DNA from: Angiostrongylus vasorum | Lineage: Eukaryota; Nematoda; Chromadorea; Rhabditida; Metastrongylidae | Assembly (NCBI GenBank): GCA_018806985.1 | Contig: JADANN010000256.1 | Span: 2,145,501 to 2,209,500, forward strand | Length of the DNA: 64,000 bases | Direction of reading: 5' to 3' | Part shown: piece by piece, positions 33,766 through 47,000 of the stretch | Position numbering within the stretch: the stretch's first letter is position 1 | How the letters are laid out: the number at the start of each line of letters is the position of its first letter | Made by a program: the position numbers and the translations under genes | The notes under the pieces: model-generated | What the model saw: only the letters and a program-made list of their open reading frames with translations | What the model was told of the DNA's origin: nothing | The model's database searches: none

Positions 33766-36276
33766 TCACGCTGATAAGGCAAGATACTTGGTGACGTTCT
33801 TTTTATGTGCTGTTTTCGACTTTTTCACAGCTGCATCATTTCCCAATGAGTCGCGCTTCCCTGTCTTCTTCTTGCCCAAATTCTGCAATTTTGTCAAGGC
33901 TTAAAAATGAATAATAGTAACAGTGACAATGATGATAACAATAATTATAATAAAAAGGATAAAGCTCTTGGAGTTGATCAATCCCTGAGGGATGTGCCAT
34001 CCATTACACATCATTAAGCATCGTTGGAGGTGATTGAACGCATATCTGGCCTTTAAAATGATTCGCGGTGGCCTACCGATGTATCCAACCAGTGCTGCTA
34101 TCTTCCCAGACAAGTCTGGTACGAACTCGTCAACCCCGGATAGATGAAGGCCTGGGCGCGGGGATTGACCCCATGCGTATTGCAGGGCGCCTCCGAGCAT
34201 TGCGCTACGTGCGCCCAACAATAATAATAATACTAACAAAAAACAGCAGTAAAAATGACATTAAAAAATGAGCGTAATAATTAGTGGCAATAACGTCTAT
34301 ACAAACGTAGTCACTTAGTTATCATAACAAAAAGACAACGATGGCGACGAGTGCCGATATCAGAACAATCGACGGAATATTTATAGAGACATGAACGACG
34401 TCTTTATGACTTGCTAGTTTCATAACCGTAAAGTAAATGTCACCTGTTTCAAAAAGATAAGCAACCAAACACATTGTAGTCTGAGTAATCTCTGGACGAC
34501 TAGGCAAATAAAAACTCCGCGTAAAAGGATGATAAAGCTCAGACATGCATCGACTAAGCAGACCGATGATTTGGCTGGTGGGCTTCGAAATGTCGAACAA
34601 CCCAGGGAATGCTAAGCTACGGAACACTAGACACTCAGACCACCCAAGACGACGAGAACTATATTAGTCTTCAAGAAAAGTTACAGGAATTAATCGAAAA
34701 AAAGGCAAAAAATCTCGCGTAGAGGCCGAACATTTTTCTTTTTTTGCAAAATTTGGTTTTGGAATCACAATGCTAATGAAAAACACCTGCCTTTTTCTTG
34801 AGCTGCGTCTTACTCATATGCTTATGACGAATTTTCTTGCCAAGGAACTTCGGCATCGCTTTCATTCCTGATCCATGAATCTCTCCTATCGATTGTTTGA
34901 CCTGGAAGCCAGAAATCCGGCTGAAGCTCAATCTGTTTAGCATGGAAAATTTCATTTAAAAAACCTGTTGTTTCACTTTTTCACTAAGTTCGTGCCCTGT
35001 TAACTTCTCTCCTTTACTTCGCGCGGCTCGACGTGCCTGAAATAAATATAATACATCTGCATATATTAAATAGCTATTTCTTCCAGACAGTATGTTCAGT
35101 TTTTATCAAGAAAGAAGTAGTCACTAAAGAAAACCACTGGAGCACTTTACCGTTAACTTTGGTCGACATTAGGTCAACTAATTCCTCCGTTATGCTTTAC
35201 TCCTTCACTATGGCGAGGAAGTATTAATTTATGTTGAACACACAGTAAGAACTTATGGCTTGACAGCATCACCTTTCGGTTCCCAATGTAGTCATAAGGC
35301 AAGAAATCAATCTATGAGATCGATGGACACAGTAATTAAGAGCTGGAAAAAACCCAAGCACTGCTAACTAGGACATCCACCAGAAGTGGTCACCCGACTA
35401 GCTAAAAACGTGGAGGATTCGAATATCTAAGCAAGATAGGAAGCAATACCTTGGCTCTGACTGCTAGCAGGTTTTCAATTGAAAACTCAACAATAGGACG
35501 TCGTTGATTGGTGAATGTTTGTGAGTTATTATTCAGCTTTAACAAACACTCCATCGCATCTTTGTGCTCAGTAAAATTGACAAATGCGAATCCTTTAGAC
35601 CGAGGATTACCCTAAAACAAAGGGAAATATAAGACATATTCACTTTATTTCCTTCATATCATGTGAAAGCTTTAAAGATCGACCATGCGGATAGAACAAT
35701 TGTAATATTTCACACAAGAAAAAAAGCTATAATGTCCTCTACTTTCCACTAATAATTTTTCGCACCTTAGCATCGAGCTTCGAAGGATCCTTCCAAATAC
35801 GACATTCTGTTATGGTTGCTAGTTTACCCACCGCCGTACGACACAGCTTTCTCAATTCCTCATCTGTCATTGTCATTGGGAGATTGTGAATCATCAAACG
35901 AGTAGGCGACACAAACCTGCAATCAAATAATAACTAGAAATTTTCAGGTACATCTGAAATATTAAATTCAACAGTCTTTATTTGTTAACTTTTATTTTCT
36001 GCAGGCCATAAATTTTTCACGGCAGGGTATGATGCGAAATGCAACCAAAACGATGCTGAGATATTCGGAAAACTTGGACCCCTGTCCAGATCGAAACACG
36101 ATTACCTTTTTCGGGGGTCTCGCGTATTACACACTGCACCACGGAGGCTCTGCAAAAATCTAAGCATCGTTGTGGTTGTATTTCACATCATACCCTGCAG
36201 TGAAAAAAATGTAGCACGCAGAAAATAAATAGTTAACTTCCATATAGATTATTTCGTATCCAAACTGGAAAATTGC

Positions 36277-36323
<47 letters not shown>

Positions 36324-36333
36324 TAGACTGTAC

Positions 36334-36380
<47 letters not shown>

Positions 36381-39300
36381 GTATATATGTATACGTATCT
36401 ATATGCATATATACACAATATGTCAGACTGATATTCCAGCGGAAGAGATGCACACCACCCATGTAAACATTGTGCGGTTGGTCTCATCAACATGTGGGTC
36501 TCATAAAAACGGTATGTCAAGAGTTTGTTTCAAACGTGAATGAAATTCGTGTATAAAGTTGAATCTTGTAAAGTTACGAAAGTGTTTAACTGAGTGGATT
36601 CTGTGTCAAGACGACCTTTCCAGGATTTGGAAAAGGCGAAATCCGCCTAAACGTCAGCAGTGAATAAACGGTATGCCAACAACCTCGTGGCTGCTCGCAA
36701 AAAACGATTGAATCATTGGACAGTGGATTAACGCAGAAGTTAGGAGAAAATCGGTCCCAGGATTAATTAAATTAGAATTACTTATATTTGTATTTGTCAA
36801 TAACTTGTACTATAAAAATTATACATAGTTAGAGATTTCAGATTAGTGACCGGAATAAAAGATCTTCTTTTGAAATGGCCAATAGTAAGTTATATCACAC
36901 AAGCCTTTCACGAGGACCATCACCGCACGCAAGGATTTCAAACCTGCCACCATTTCAACCTCAAGAAAAACTAACTGGCTATTGTTTATCTAAAGACTAC
37001 AATGAAGTTGAAAGTGGTAGTATTGCCGAACAATGTTGTAATATCAACACGATTCGTGAAAAGAGTTCTCAAGTTTTGAAAATTGCAACATGTCAACATG
37101 TGCAAGTGCATGAGTAAAGGAAAACAGGACCTTAAAGAAGAAACTGTTAAGGGCCTAGGATATTGCATTAACGACCGGTTCAGCAGGCTCTTGTACAACA
37201 ACTAATTTCATCTGTATACAGCAAGTTTTTCTCTTCATTCCCTCTTAATAGAGATTTCATCCCATCAAATCTCGGAATCGGTTTTCATTTATGAAACTCT
37301 GCGAAGAAGTGGCAACTATTGTTACTACGGATCTACTATCAGTAATTGGCAAATGTCAGAGCAAAACTATAAAGATACATACATATGGAGGTTCTGCAAC
37401 TTCTTTCTAGATAATTCTGCCAATCTTTGCCGTTTTGCAGCATCCTCTGCACTCATCCCTTTTGCAGCAGACGTTCCTTCACGAATCAACGAAAATCTCA
37501 AAAGACGAAGATTTCTCTTGTCCTCTGGCACCTAGAAAATCAATTATTTTAGCTAGTCAGCCTTTGGAAATTGAAGTGGTTCCCTAAAAAGGTAAAACGT
37601 TTTCTCTTCAAGTGAATGTAACCTTAACAGTTTTCTGTTTCTGTATTTTCTCAGCGTTTTCTCGTTGAATAGCGAGTAGTCCTTTGACTTCACGACCATC
37701 TGAAACATGACGCTTAGATCCAAACTACTTTGTCTTCTACACAGAAAATATTGGAGCTCTATTGTCTTAACAATTATCAGTCGTCTACCTATTACGAAGC
37801 TGTCACACATAGCTCTTAGACACGCTTTAGCTTCCTCTGCTGTCGAGAAATGAACAAATGCTGTACCTAAACACGGGAAATTTCTTTTCTGAGAAATTGT
37901 AATAACAACGATGATATATAGTATTGAGACATTGCTGTTCTGCAAGGGTAACAATAATTATCAACTTATTCGTGACGGTTAATGAGAATACATGATTAAT
38001 TCTACTTGCCGCATGGGATAAACAAGTTTTTTTTTCTCAACAATCTGACCCACTGGTTGTTTGAATTGTCCCAAAACGTCTTCTTTTTCGATAGAGTGAC
38101 GAAATAATTCTTATTTTACGCCATGCAATATCAGCATGGGTTTTTTTTTGTTACTAAACATATATGTCCTGTACACCCCGTAATTACGCCAAATTTCGAA
38201 TGTCTGAAACAAGCACTCGACTTAGTCGCATGATGAGGTGGTCAACTTTTGTCCTCAAAATGAAGGTGTCATGCATGGTCCTTCGTGGGTACTCCGGCTA
38301 GACTGATAGGTAACTTCACGGCCTTTCTTAAAGAAGACGCAGAGCTTAATTGTTAGGTGCCATCTAACCACCGACTGTTACATACTTCCTACTCATCCGA
38401 GTTCAGGTTCTCGATGAAGTCAACGGCTAAACCGTATACATATCTACAGGACCATTCCTCTAGCTGGAACCTAAAGATGCCAAGAAAAAACCGGAAAAGT
38501 ACTGAAGACGATAAAGGAAAAATACAGCATATTGGGTTGTGTTATTATTCAATTCCTATTAAAGTGGATAAAAATTTTCTCCAGTGTGTTAGACAAATTA
38601 CACCAGAAATAAACAAGGAAGAAAGTGATTTTACGAATAAATTTTGACGGAACTTTAAAGGAATTACATAGCAAAAACGAACAGGGGAAAAAAAATGAAA
38701 ACAAACCCTTCGGATGTCCACTATCCCGGAATTTGCAGCAAACAGCAAGCTTTACATCCCCAAACTTCGCCATTTCAATTTTTAGTTTCTCATCAGTTGT
38801 TTCGAAAGAAAGATTTCTAAAACATAATTGACTAGTAATATCTCATAAATATCAGAAATACGAACTGAGTGATTATGAAGCTACTAATTTGGATTAACGA
38901 AGTTATACCCCTAATTATGTAGGAGCTGAAAAAATGGACAGTGTAAAGAATAATGATGACTTTAAAAACTTTGGACAATGCAATGCATTAGCCACTGTGT
39001 ATCAGCGCTACTTTCGCAAGGTCACTTTAGACTACAGCACCCGTTAAACTCACAATTTTCTCTCTAAACGCTTTGTTTTGCAAAATATTTTTCATTGTAG
39101 TCACTTTTTGTTTGCGTCTATTCTTTCTTTACGGCAGAGTATGCTGTGAAATATAACCACAACGATGCTGAGATATTTGCAAAACTCCGTACAGCAGCTG
39201 TCTGCGGTGGAGATCGAACCTGCTATTACCCTTTCCGGGTCTGATGCGTTGAATACCACACTGCGCGGCTCTATCGTTTCGCATTTCTCTCATATTTAAA

Positions 39301-42300
39301 ACAAAAAAATGTGAGAAATCATATACGATTAAGAATACAAAAAGAATCTCTCGGACCCGACCGAAGACTTGGGTGACTATAGAGTGACTTAAAACTTATA
39401 CTTAATTCGAGTCGATATTGCAAAGAAGAGGATCAGATCGAATCTCTATACGACGAAGTTTCTCGAGAAGAAAACCGAAGCATGACTAAACTGCAACACT
39501 CTCAATATGGCAGATAACAAATCTCAGCATCATAAGACCTTTGAAGGGAGGTTTACATTGTTACAGGCAGAAAACACTTCCAGTGCAAAGTCAGATCACG
39601 GCATAACACTTGCATATGTCACCACTGACGAAGCAAATCACTTCTATAGACGACCAATCGCGAGGCAAAAATAGGAGTGAAAAATGTGCTACGGTCGGCT
39701 CTATTTGTGAAGACCAGCCGTTCATGTACGCAAATAAGTAGGGGATTCCACTAGACTTGGGCAAAAGAAAAATACTGCAGAGGTCTTGAAGTTAACGCAA
39801 GGTTTCTTACACATCAACCTAAAAGAATAACATCGAAACTCTTAAGATGCTTTGAACCAAATCTGAAAATAAAATGATGCACCACAACTTTTCGTTACAC
39901 AACCCCATATCATAACTTTTGACCTGAGATAAAATTGCAGATTACCTTATGTAAACTGTAAGCCGGTGGTTCTCGTAAACAAAACAGCGGGGGAACAAAC
40001 GAGAATGTTTTTGAAAAAAGCTGCCCATCGTGCGATTGATACACAGGTTTTTGATTATTTTCGACAACATTATTTTTGCATGTAAAAGTATTTGTCCAGT
40101 TAGACTGCATGATCTGATTAGGTTCTGAAGAAGATGAAATCCGCCGATACGTTAAAAACTGTGAAAAAGGTTACATCGACGAAACTATGTGTACTCATTA
40201 AAAAGATGCAAACTTCTCGGAAGAAACGATTTCGTGTAGTGGATAGTTTTTCAAAGCGAATAGAAGTTGTTCCAAACAGCACCAATGGAATTGCCAACAC
40301 TCTTCTGCAGTCCTTGTGACGATATGAATATGAATGATGTAGCTGAATAGCACGAAGAGTCAGCTGCCTAAGGTACCTACGAAGACATAGACGCATGAAG
40401 AACCCTCACGGAAACCTTGGGTTGAAAAATTGCGTCGACAAACAGACCACTCCGTATTTTTAAAACAGTACCTTGATTACTCGTCTTGAGCAGAATTAAT
40501 ATGCATGAAGCTCCATACTCAGCGACCAGATGAGCAGAAATGGGATCCTGTCTGCTGAATGTTTATAGAAAAGTTTCTTTCTATCCGTTTTTGCATCCTA
40601 TGCCTTGTCAAATATAGATCAAGTTTATGGCTCTCAAGAGGAGCGGTTCTCGAAAAAAATATACGCTGCATTTAAAAAAATTGTATAAACCTCTTCTGCA
40701 CCTTTTCAAGACTTTTTTTTTCTGGTCTCCACGAAATCAGTGGTGGTCACTAATGTGCTAAATGTAGTTGAATTATTGTATAGAAAAGTACTAAACGCTT
40801 CTATTCTTTCGTATAAATTTCAAAATTTCAAAAACTAGGGCTCTGAATGCGGCTTTGGTTAGGAATATGAGATAGCTTCTACCATACCACAATAAAATCT
40901 GCCCGACAGTAAAAAAGTGATGGAACACGTCGTTACAAGACAAAGCCATGTATAAAATCATGTTAAACAATTAATGTCGAACACACTAAACAATAAATGT
41001 AAGGAATAATACCTAAGGAAAACGACGCGTTCCTCATCTATGGCTGGGTCCTTCTTTTCAATTCTATCTTCTCCAAATTCATTCTCAGATTCATCTCCTT
41101 CTTCTTTGTTTCCTTCCCAATTTGTTGTATCCATTTCGCATTTCTTACTGCTACTCTCATCCTCACTGTCACTGAACTCCTCACTGAGTTCTTCAGCACT
41201 GAAAGAACTATTCTATTTATTGTACCTAGACTGCGCTACTCATTTACTTTACCAAAGCATTTAAAGCACACACTTCTCCTCATCACCAGAAAATTTTCGA
41301 AGACAAAAGCTATTGATCACCTCTAAAATATACGTTTACCTGACTGATTGGAGATTTCTCGCTCCATTCTCTTCGATCTTTTCCAACTTCACAGCTTTCT
41401 TTAAATTTTCTCGTTCTAGAAGAAAACACACATCTGCCTTATTAACAATAAGACGACAAAATGGGAAGGTAGAGGTAAAAAATAACTCGAAAAATGACGA
41501 AAACAAAAAGGGTACCTTCTTGTGCAGCGCACTCATACGCATCCTTCGGCAAAGCCCAATCTGCTGCGACCACCCGTCCCTAACAAATACGATGACAACG
41601 ACATATGACAAAGAAACATGTTTTTCAAAGGGGTGTACGATATTACTCGCGAATAGCTAGTAACTACAGATGGGAGGCTTTTTCTGGAACTATGTCTATC
41701 AGTCACACTGAGAAGTGTTGAGAAAATATGTTATCACAGCCATCCAATACATTTTTAAACCGCCAACCGCGCTGACGGATAAAACACCCAAAAAGAGGAT
41801 TTGGAATTATTAATCGATTATCGGCGTCAATCATTCCCATGCCACTGCAGAGTTAATTTCAATCTCGAGCTAGTGGAAAAACAAAGGAGGACTACAACCG
41901 GCAACTTTGAAGTGCTATAGTTCGACTTCTTTTGTCAACAAGGTAAAAAGTTCAGTTATCCGGACATCATAATACTAAGTTCTCAGTATAAATTCTAAAA
42001 TCGACGAATATTTTGAGAGGTTTTCCGTAGGTGCTTCACTGTTTCAGACTATTAACTAAAAGACATTGTTGCATGCTTGAAAAAGCAATACGCGGCTGGA
42101 AAGGTCAGATGGGTATGGAGGATGAGGCATAGTTTCTTACTCTAATTCGTACTCTAACTTATTGAACCTCTTGCGTTAGTTATGCAACGGATGGTTGAGC
42201 ACTGCCGTAAAGTACAACTGAAATCTCTATTGACCTGGGGCGAAAAGGACGTTCTTTGTTATCAAGGTTTAAATTTACGGCACTACGTTTTCACAACGTA

Positions 42301-43888
42301 TGCGCGCAATTCAAGAGCTCTATCATTGCCTATGTTTTGGTAATATTTCGTGTCGTTTTCGCTACAGAGTTTCTAAGTCTGAGCGCTCAAGTAAAACTAT
42401 ATGTTTTTTTCTACCCCGAGAACATCGATCCAACGCACCTAAAACCACCGTAAACTAAGCGTTAGACGAAGTATTACAAAAACAGTTAAGCAAGAAATAA
42501 GCTTAGTAGTGGTACAGCAACAATAAATGCACTAAACTTGTACTACAAAACGCGTTTACAAGTTCCACGACGTGAAAAACCACCAATCCTTTTGCTTTAA
42601 CAAAACACTGTATGTCCTAATACAGAATCACCTTGGAAGTTCCGTAACGAAATGATGAGGTTCTATTCGTGTCTATGCAATTCATAATGTCATGATCAAT
42701 GAATGAAACTTTTGGTATTCTATTGACATATCCCGCTTTATAGGTGGTCCCGTGTAGAGCAGTGGTCAGAGGCGCCCTGCAATACACATGGGGTCGATTC
42801 CCGCGCCTGTGGCTCACCAAACCTTCCAACCCTCCGGGATCTGTCGACAAATTGGTACTAAACTTATTTGGGAGGATAATATCACTGCCTGGATATATCA
42901 GTAGGCCAGCTTAATGAAATCAAATGCACGGTGCACCCCTCACGGACTGATCAATGCCCAGAGCTTTATCCTTTTTTTTACCCTGCTTTACATTACTAGA
43001 AGTCATGTTGGGTATGTCAGCACTCATTGAAACACTAATTTTCACCAAAACTTTCTTATGGACTATCTTATGGATCCACATTTCTCGCAATAAACTAGTG
43101 CACTGGTACCGCTGATGCATATAAGAGTAGACATTTTAGCGCGAATGGTTTATGGTCTATGTTTTGAGCATTTAACTAAAAGTCTAAAACAGGACCTACC
43201 TTGAATTTGTTCGCATTGAAGTAGTCACGAGCTTTTTCAGCGGATTCGCGGGTTTTGAACTGTACAAACGCGAAGCCAGCAATTCGACCTGCCATTTTCT
43301 TCGACGGTGGCAGTACGACGTCAGTGAATAATCCAAAATGTGAGCACACATTCTGGATTTCTTCGCGCGTTGTCTGAATTCGAAGGACTATACACCCTTA
43401 GAGATGCATTAGAGTTAGTGCTAATGTAATACAAAGCTTATATTGTGATGAAAAGAAGTCTATTTTGTCCCACATTTCGCTTGTAAACTTTATTTCGAAA
43501 GTATTCATTAGAAGGAAAACCAGTATTGGCAGAATCAAACTTGAATCCGAAACAGCTACCCAAAAACATCGAAAAACAGGGTTACTTGTAACTTTGGACC
43601 TTGAATGGTAAATTCCTTATGATCATCCTCCACGACTTCAACTTCGCATCTGTGTGGTAGTCCTTCCGCCCCTTTTCGAAGGATTGGTGAGCGCGGCTCT
43701 TCTTTGCCCCTAAAGCATTTCTGCACTGCCTCAAGACACATTCGGACTTTAATTACAAAACCTTTAAAAAATGACCACTAACCATTAATAGTATTTTCAG
43801 CTACAGCATCATTAATACAACGCTTGTCCTTGAATACTTTTCGCTCGGCTCCTGACTGACTATCCCTTCTATGGCTCTGACAGTCCAT
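33766..43888 (-). CDS. rbm-28: RBM28/Nop4-like RNA-binding protein
   Basis: Fifteen exons with consistent phases: 43783-43888, 43600-43709, 43200-43373, 41516-41579, 41340-41415, 41013-41198, 38707-38816, 37789-37866, 37623-37699, 37383-37531, 35766-35916, 35450-35611, 34965-35036, 34787-34901 and 33766-33899. They encode 587 residues plus a stop. The first RRM is at about 64-140 (RNP2 MIIRNLP; RNP1 GFAFVQF), followed by GRVVAADWALPKDAYE. An acidic Glu/Asp/Ser linker spans about 178-232. The second RRM is at about 234-310 (VVFLRNLSF; GTAFVHF) and the third at about 378-465 (LMIHNLP; GFAFVNF, RRPIVEFS). The tail is Lys/Arg-rich. This matches RRMs 2-4 of human RBM28, a nucleolar factor for 60S ribosome and snRNP biogenesis. 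The first RRM of RBM28 is absent: the N-terminus (MDCQSHRRDSQ) is short and basic. An acceptor-like AG at 43902, 13 nt before the ATG, suggests trans-splicing. Confidence 0.9.
33948..34218 (-). mobile_element. SINE-1, full length
   Basis: The head GGGCGCACGTAGCGCAATGC lies at the high end, with B-box-like GGGGTCAATCCCC. It sits in the last intron of the RBM28-like gene. Confidence 0.75.
35985..36238. repeat. SINE-3 inverted pair
   Basis: A minus-oriented unit at 35985-36150 (CACGGCAGGGTATGATGCG; CCAGATCGAAACACG) meets a plus-oriented tail at 36152-36238 (AGCATCGTTGTGGTTGTATT). Confidence 0.65.
36276..36385. repeat. (TA)n microsatellite, two tracts
   Basis: Alternating TA runs at about 36280-36320 and 36335-36375 flank GCTAGACTGTACG. 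This is intronic sequence of the RBM28-like gene. Confidence 0.9.
36585..36710 (+). repeat. Hammerhead-like terminal repeat copy
   Basis: The core is TTTGGAAAA, the hairpin GGCG-AAATC-CGCC, TAAACGTCAGC, then 'AACAACCTCGTGGCTGCTCG'. The hairpin is kept although the loop differs from other copies. Confidence 0.55.
39110..39295 (-). mobile_element. SINE-3 copy
   Basis: Reverse-oriented tail (ACGGCAGAGTATGCTGTG), B-box-like region (GGAGATCGAACCTGC) and head end (TCGTTTCGCATTTCTCTC). Confidence 0.65.
39358..39520 (+). repeat. Diverged repeat, paired with 54775-54930
   Basis: 'CCGACCGAAGACTTGGGTGA', a TGACTTAAAA block, then AAGAGGATCAGATCG and TTTCTCGAGAAGA recur in the same order at 54775-54930. 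It may be 5' sequence of RTE-B. Confidence 0.4.
39530..40090. other. Intronic stretch with no recognised feature
   Basis: Intron of the RBM28-like gene (38817-41012). No exon is needed here because the flanking phases match. Confidence 0.4.
40095..40175 (+). repeat. Hammerhead-like terminal repeat copy
   Basis: The core is TTCTGAAGAAGATGAAATCC, GCCGATACGTTAAAA. It matches CTGANGA exactly, but the hairpin has decayed. Confidence 0.45.
41650..42740. other. Intronic stretch with no recognised feature
   Basis: Within the intron between RBM28-like exons 43200-43373 and 41516-41579, which join in phase 0. No repeat family was recognised in this part. Confidence 0.4.
42745..42982 (+). mobile_element. 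SINE-1 copy
   Basis: The head is GGTCCCGTGTAGAGCAGTGG with B-box-like GGGTCGATTCCC, and the body ends CTGATCAATGCCCAGAGC-TTTATCC. This is one of the few plus-oriented copies. Confidence 0.75.
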
Positions 43889-44096
43889 GCTTGGACACAA
43901 ACTTTAAGAAAAGCAGCTTGTTCACAACCACAATTTGATACCAGGAAGGTAGTGAGGTCACAACGTATATGAAGGGGAAATATAAATCGCCGGATTTCAA
44001 AATATTTATGTACTTAACATCTTCTTTGGCACAACATAAACTCTTCAAAGCACTTGCTATTTTTAGCCAACAACATTAGCGGAAAGACTAGGAAAA

Positions 44097-47000
44097 CTAC
44101 GGCGATCTACCCGGACTCGACCCGCTAGCTGATGGCATCACTGTTGGTAAAGTCTGGTTGCCAGATGTATCCATCGATGATGTGACAGAACCAGGAGATG
44201 CAGGTTGTCTAGCTGCAATACCAACGTAGGCTTTAAAAACAAGCAAATGATCAGAAAACTACATCTAAAGTTGGTATGGATACTTCGCTGATACGGTTTA
44301 ACTATACTACTTCAGAATACCATAGATGACATGGATCATACCCATCCTAGTATCACCGATGACAAGGAAGCCTTAACACCTTATACTCTTCAAGTGTGTC
44401 ACCTGTACTTCCGTAGATCGTCGAGTGACTCGAGCGAGAAGCAGTAAACCTTCTATTTCTCCCTGTCGCGTGTAACAGTAGCCCAGTTGGTTCTGCTCCC
44501 TCAAGGGGGCTCGTCGAGCATCATATCTTTCTCCTAGGCTATTCGTGAAGAACTCTGACCATCGGGTCAGTGGTCATCCTGCAGTATATTCGACATCCCG
44601 AGAAATCCAATCACTAACGGCTCTTGTCCATCGGTTGTCATTCAAACGCATTACGTGTCCGGCCCACCTTAAGTGCGACTGTTTGGCGTATAAAACGGCA
44701 TCTCTGATTTTTGATCGTTGATGCAGGTCGGAGCTTCGGATCCCTTCCCTTACTTGTGTGAAAGGGGATACTCCTAACATCGTCCTTTAGACTGCGCGTT
44801 AAATAACGATGAGCGATATTTCATCCTGTTTACGCAGCGATCAGGTTTCTGACGCATACATTAGGGCAGGAAGTAGCGCTGAGTCGAAAAGGTGGGCACG
44901 GAATCGGGTGTTCTTTGTTCTCTTCACTAAATCCTCGATGCTTTTGAAAGCTCTCCAAGCCGCTCGTTTCCTTCTGCTCAACTCTGGAGCTAAGCCGTTC
45001 AACATGTTGATTCCACGACCTAGATAAATATAACTGGAGCTCTCGGAGATATTCGTTCCGTTGAGCGTGAATGGGGCATAGGAAACCAATTCGTTCATCA
45101 TGAACATCGTTTCTGTGAGATTTAGCCGAAGACCAACCTTTACACAAGCTCTATCAAAGTCGGCAAGCATACGTTCTGCTTGGCTAATATTTGGTGTTGT
45201 AAGGACGATGTCATTAGCAAAGCGAAGATGATGTAACTGCCGACCATCGATTTTCACTCCCATATTATCCCATTCCAATGCTCGCATGACGTTCTGGAGG
45301 GTTGCAGTAAATAATTTTGGCGAGATGGTATCGCCTTGCCTAGCCCCCTCTTCTGACGTCGATGTTAATTTCGTTGTAGAATGGTGATGTCTTGGTTGTG
45401 AAATTTTTTGTACAGCTCACGAAGAATCTTTACTGAGTAGGGACTCCTTGACAGTCAAGGGCTTCCATGACTACTTCTATCTCAATTGAATCAAAGGCCT
45501 TCTGTAAAACGGTGAAAATGAGATACAGCGGTCTTTTGTACCCTCGCGATACTTCAATGAGTCTTGTTATCGTATGGATGTGTTCCATCGTACTAAATCG
45601 CTTTCGAAACCCTGCTTGCTCACATGGCTGTCCTTCGTCCAGTGTTCTGTCAATCCTGTTTAGGATGACTCGAGTGAAAAGTTTGTAGACGACAGGGCAG
45701 CAAGCAGATTGGACGATAGTTGCCGATATTCTGTAGGTCACCCTTCTTGAACAATAACACGGTCTTGCAGGTCTTCCATTAGGTAGGGACCTTGCATTCG
45801 GACAGGTAACGTGTGAAGAGCCGAACCAGTGTGTTAACGAGGACTGCCGGAAAGTTCTTCAGGTGTTCTGATCTTATCCTGTCCGGACCTGGTGCTGTTC
45901 GATTTTTCACCGACGAAATGGCATGTCGGATTTCGGAAGGAAGAACGGGTGGTACAGCATATCCATCCTGCTTTATTTCATATGACGGGAGGTGGACGTG
46001 GCTATCGAAGAGATCTGAGTAGTATTTGTGAATGATTTTCCCCACTGCCTTTCTGGACGCTGTAACTGTTCCGTTTGGGGAGTCGATGTGCAATCATCTT
46101 AGTCTTGTAATTTGCGAAGCTTCGATGGGCTTTGCGAATGCTTTTACCAGCCTCTACAGCTTCTACCATTACTGCTGCTGTTCTCTCTTTAAGATCTTTT
46201 ATCACCTGTCTGTCTTGTTTTGCAAATTCGGACGTTAGTTCGCGGTTGTCTGCAGCTCGTGCGATTCCACGCTGGCGTATCCAGCTCGAATGTTTCTGGA
46301 TACAGACGTCTGTTGGTGACTTTCGAACTCTCAGCTTTTATAGCGCTAACGTGAAGATGTTGAATGAGCCGATCGTATTCTTCGTCGATGTTATCGACAA
46401 CGGCATCTTCCCAACAGCCGACCAGTGAATTGAATAAGTCCCAGTTTATGGTGGTACTGAGACTTCGGTTTTAAATTTAGCGGCTTGTCCTCCTTTCCGC
46501 GAGAAACAGAATCTTGCACGAAGGAGGCTATGGTACGATCTGGTGTAGAATTTTTGGGACAACAGCGACATCGGTTAGGCAAAACCTTCTATTTACTATG
46601 ATGTGGTCTATTTCGTTATGGTACTCTCCATTGGGAGACTCACACGTCCTGCTTTGGGGATGGAGCTTTTGGAACTGCGAATTACCATGGATGGTCTTGG
46701 TCGTCATAATAAACTCAGACAGCCGCCCACTCTGTTCGTTCCATTCTAATCCGTGGGACCCGATGTGACGTTCTTTAAACGTTTTTCTTGGTCCAATCTT
46801 GGCGTTAAAATCTCCAATGATAACCTTGAAGAATGTATGGTCTTCTCTGTAAAACTTCTCCAAGTCCATATGGACTTCTTCTTTGATTTCTTTGACTTCT
46901 TCTTCATCATAGTTTGATGTCGGCGCGTAAACAACGACTGTCAAAGTCGGTTTAGTTGTTCGAATGAATCAATGCTCATGGACAAACTCGTGTTGACGAG

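Noticed and set aside
36160..36466. Open frames of Tyr-Ile repeats
   Set aside because: Arise from (TA)n microsatellites and flanking SINE-3.
37553..37954. 133-codon minus-strand frame taken as one exon
   Set aside because: It runs through two RBM28-like exons and the intron between them. Splicing at 37789 and 37699 restores the RRM.
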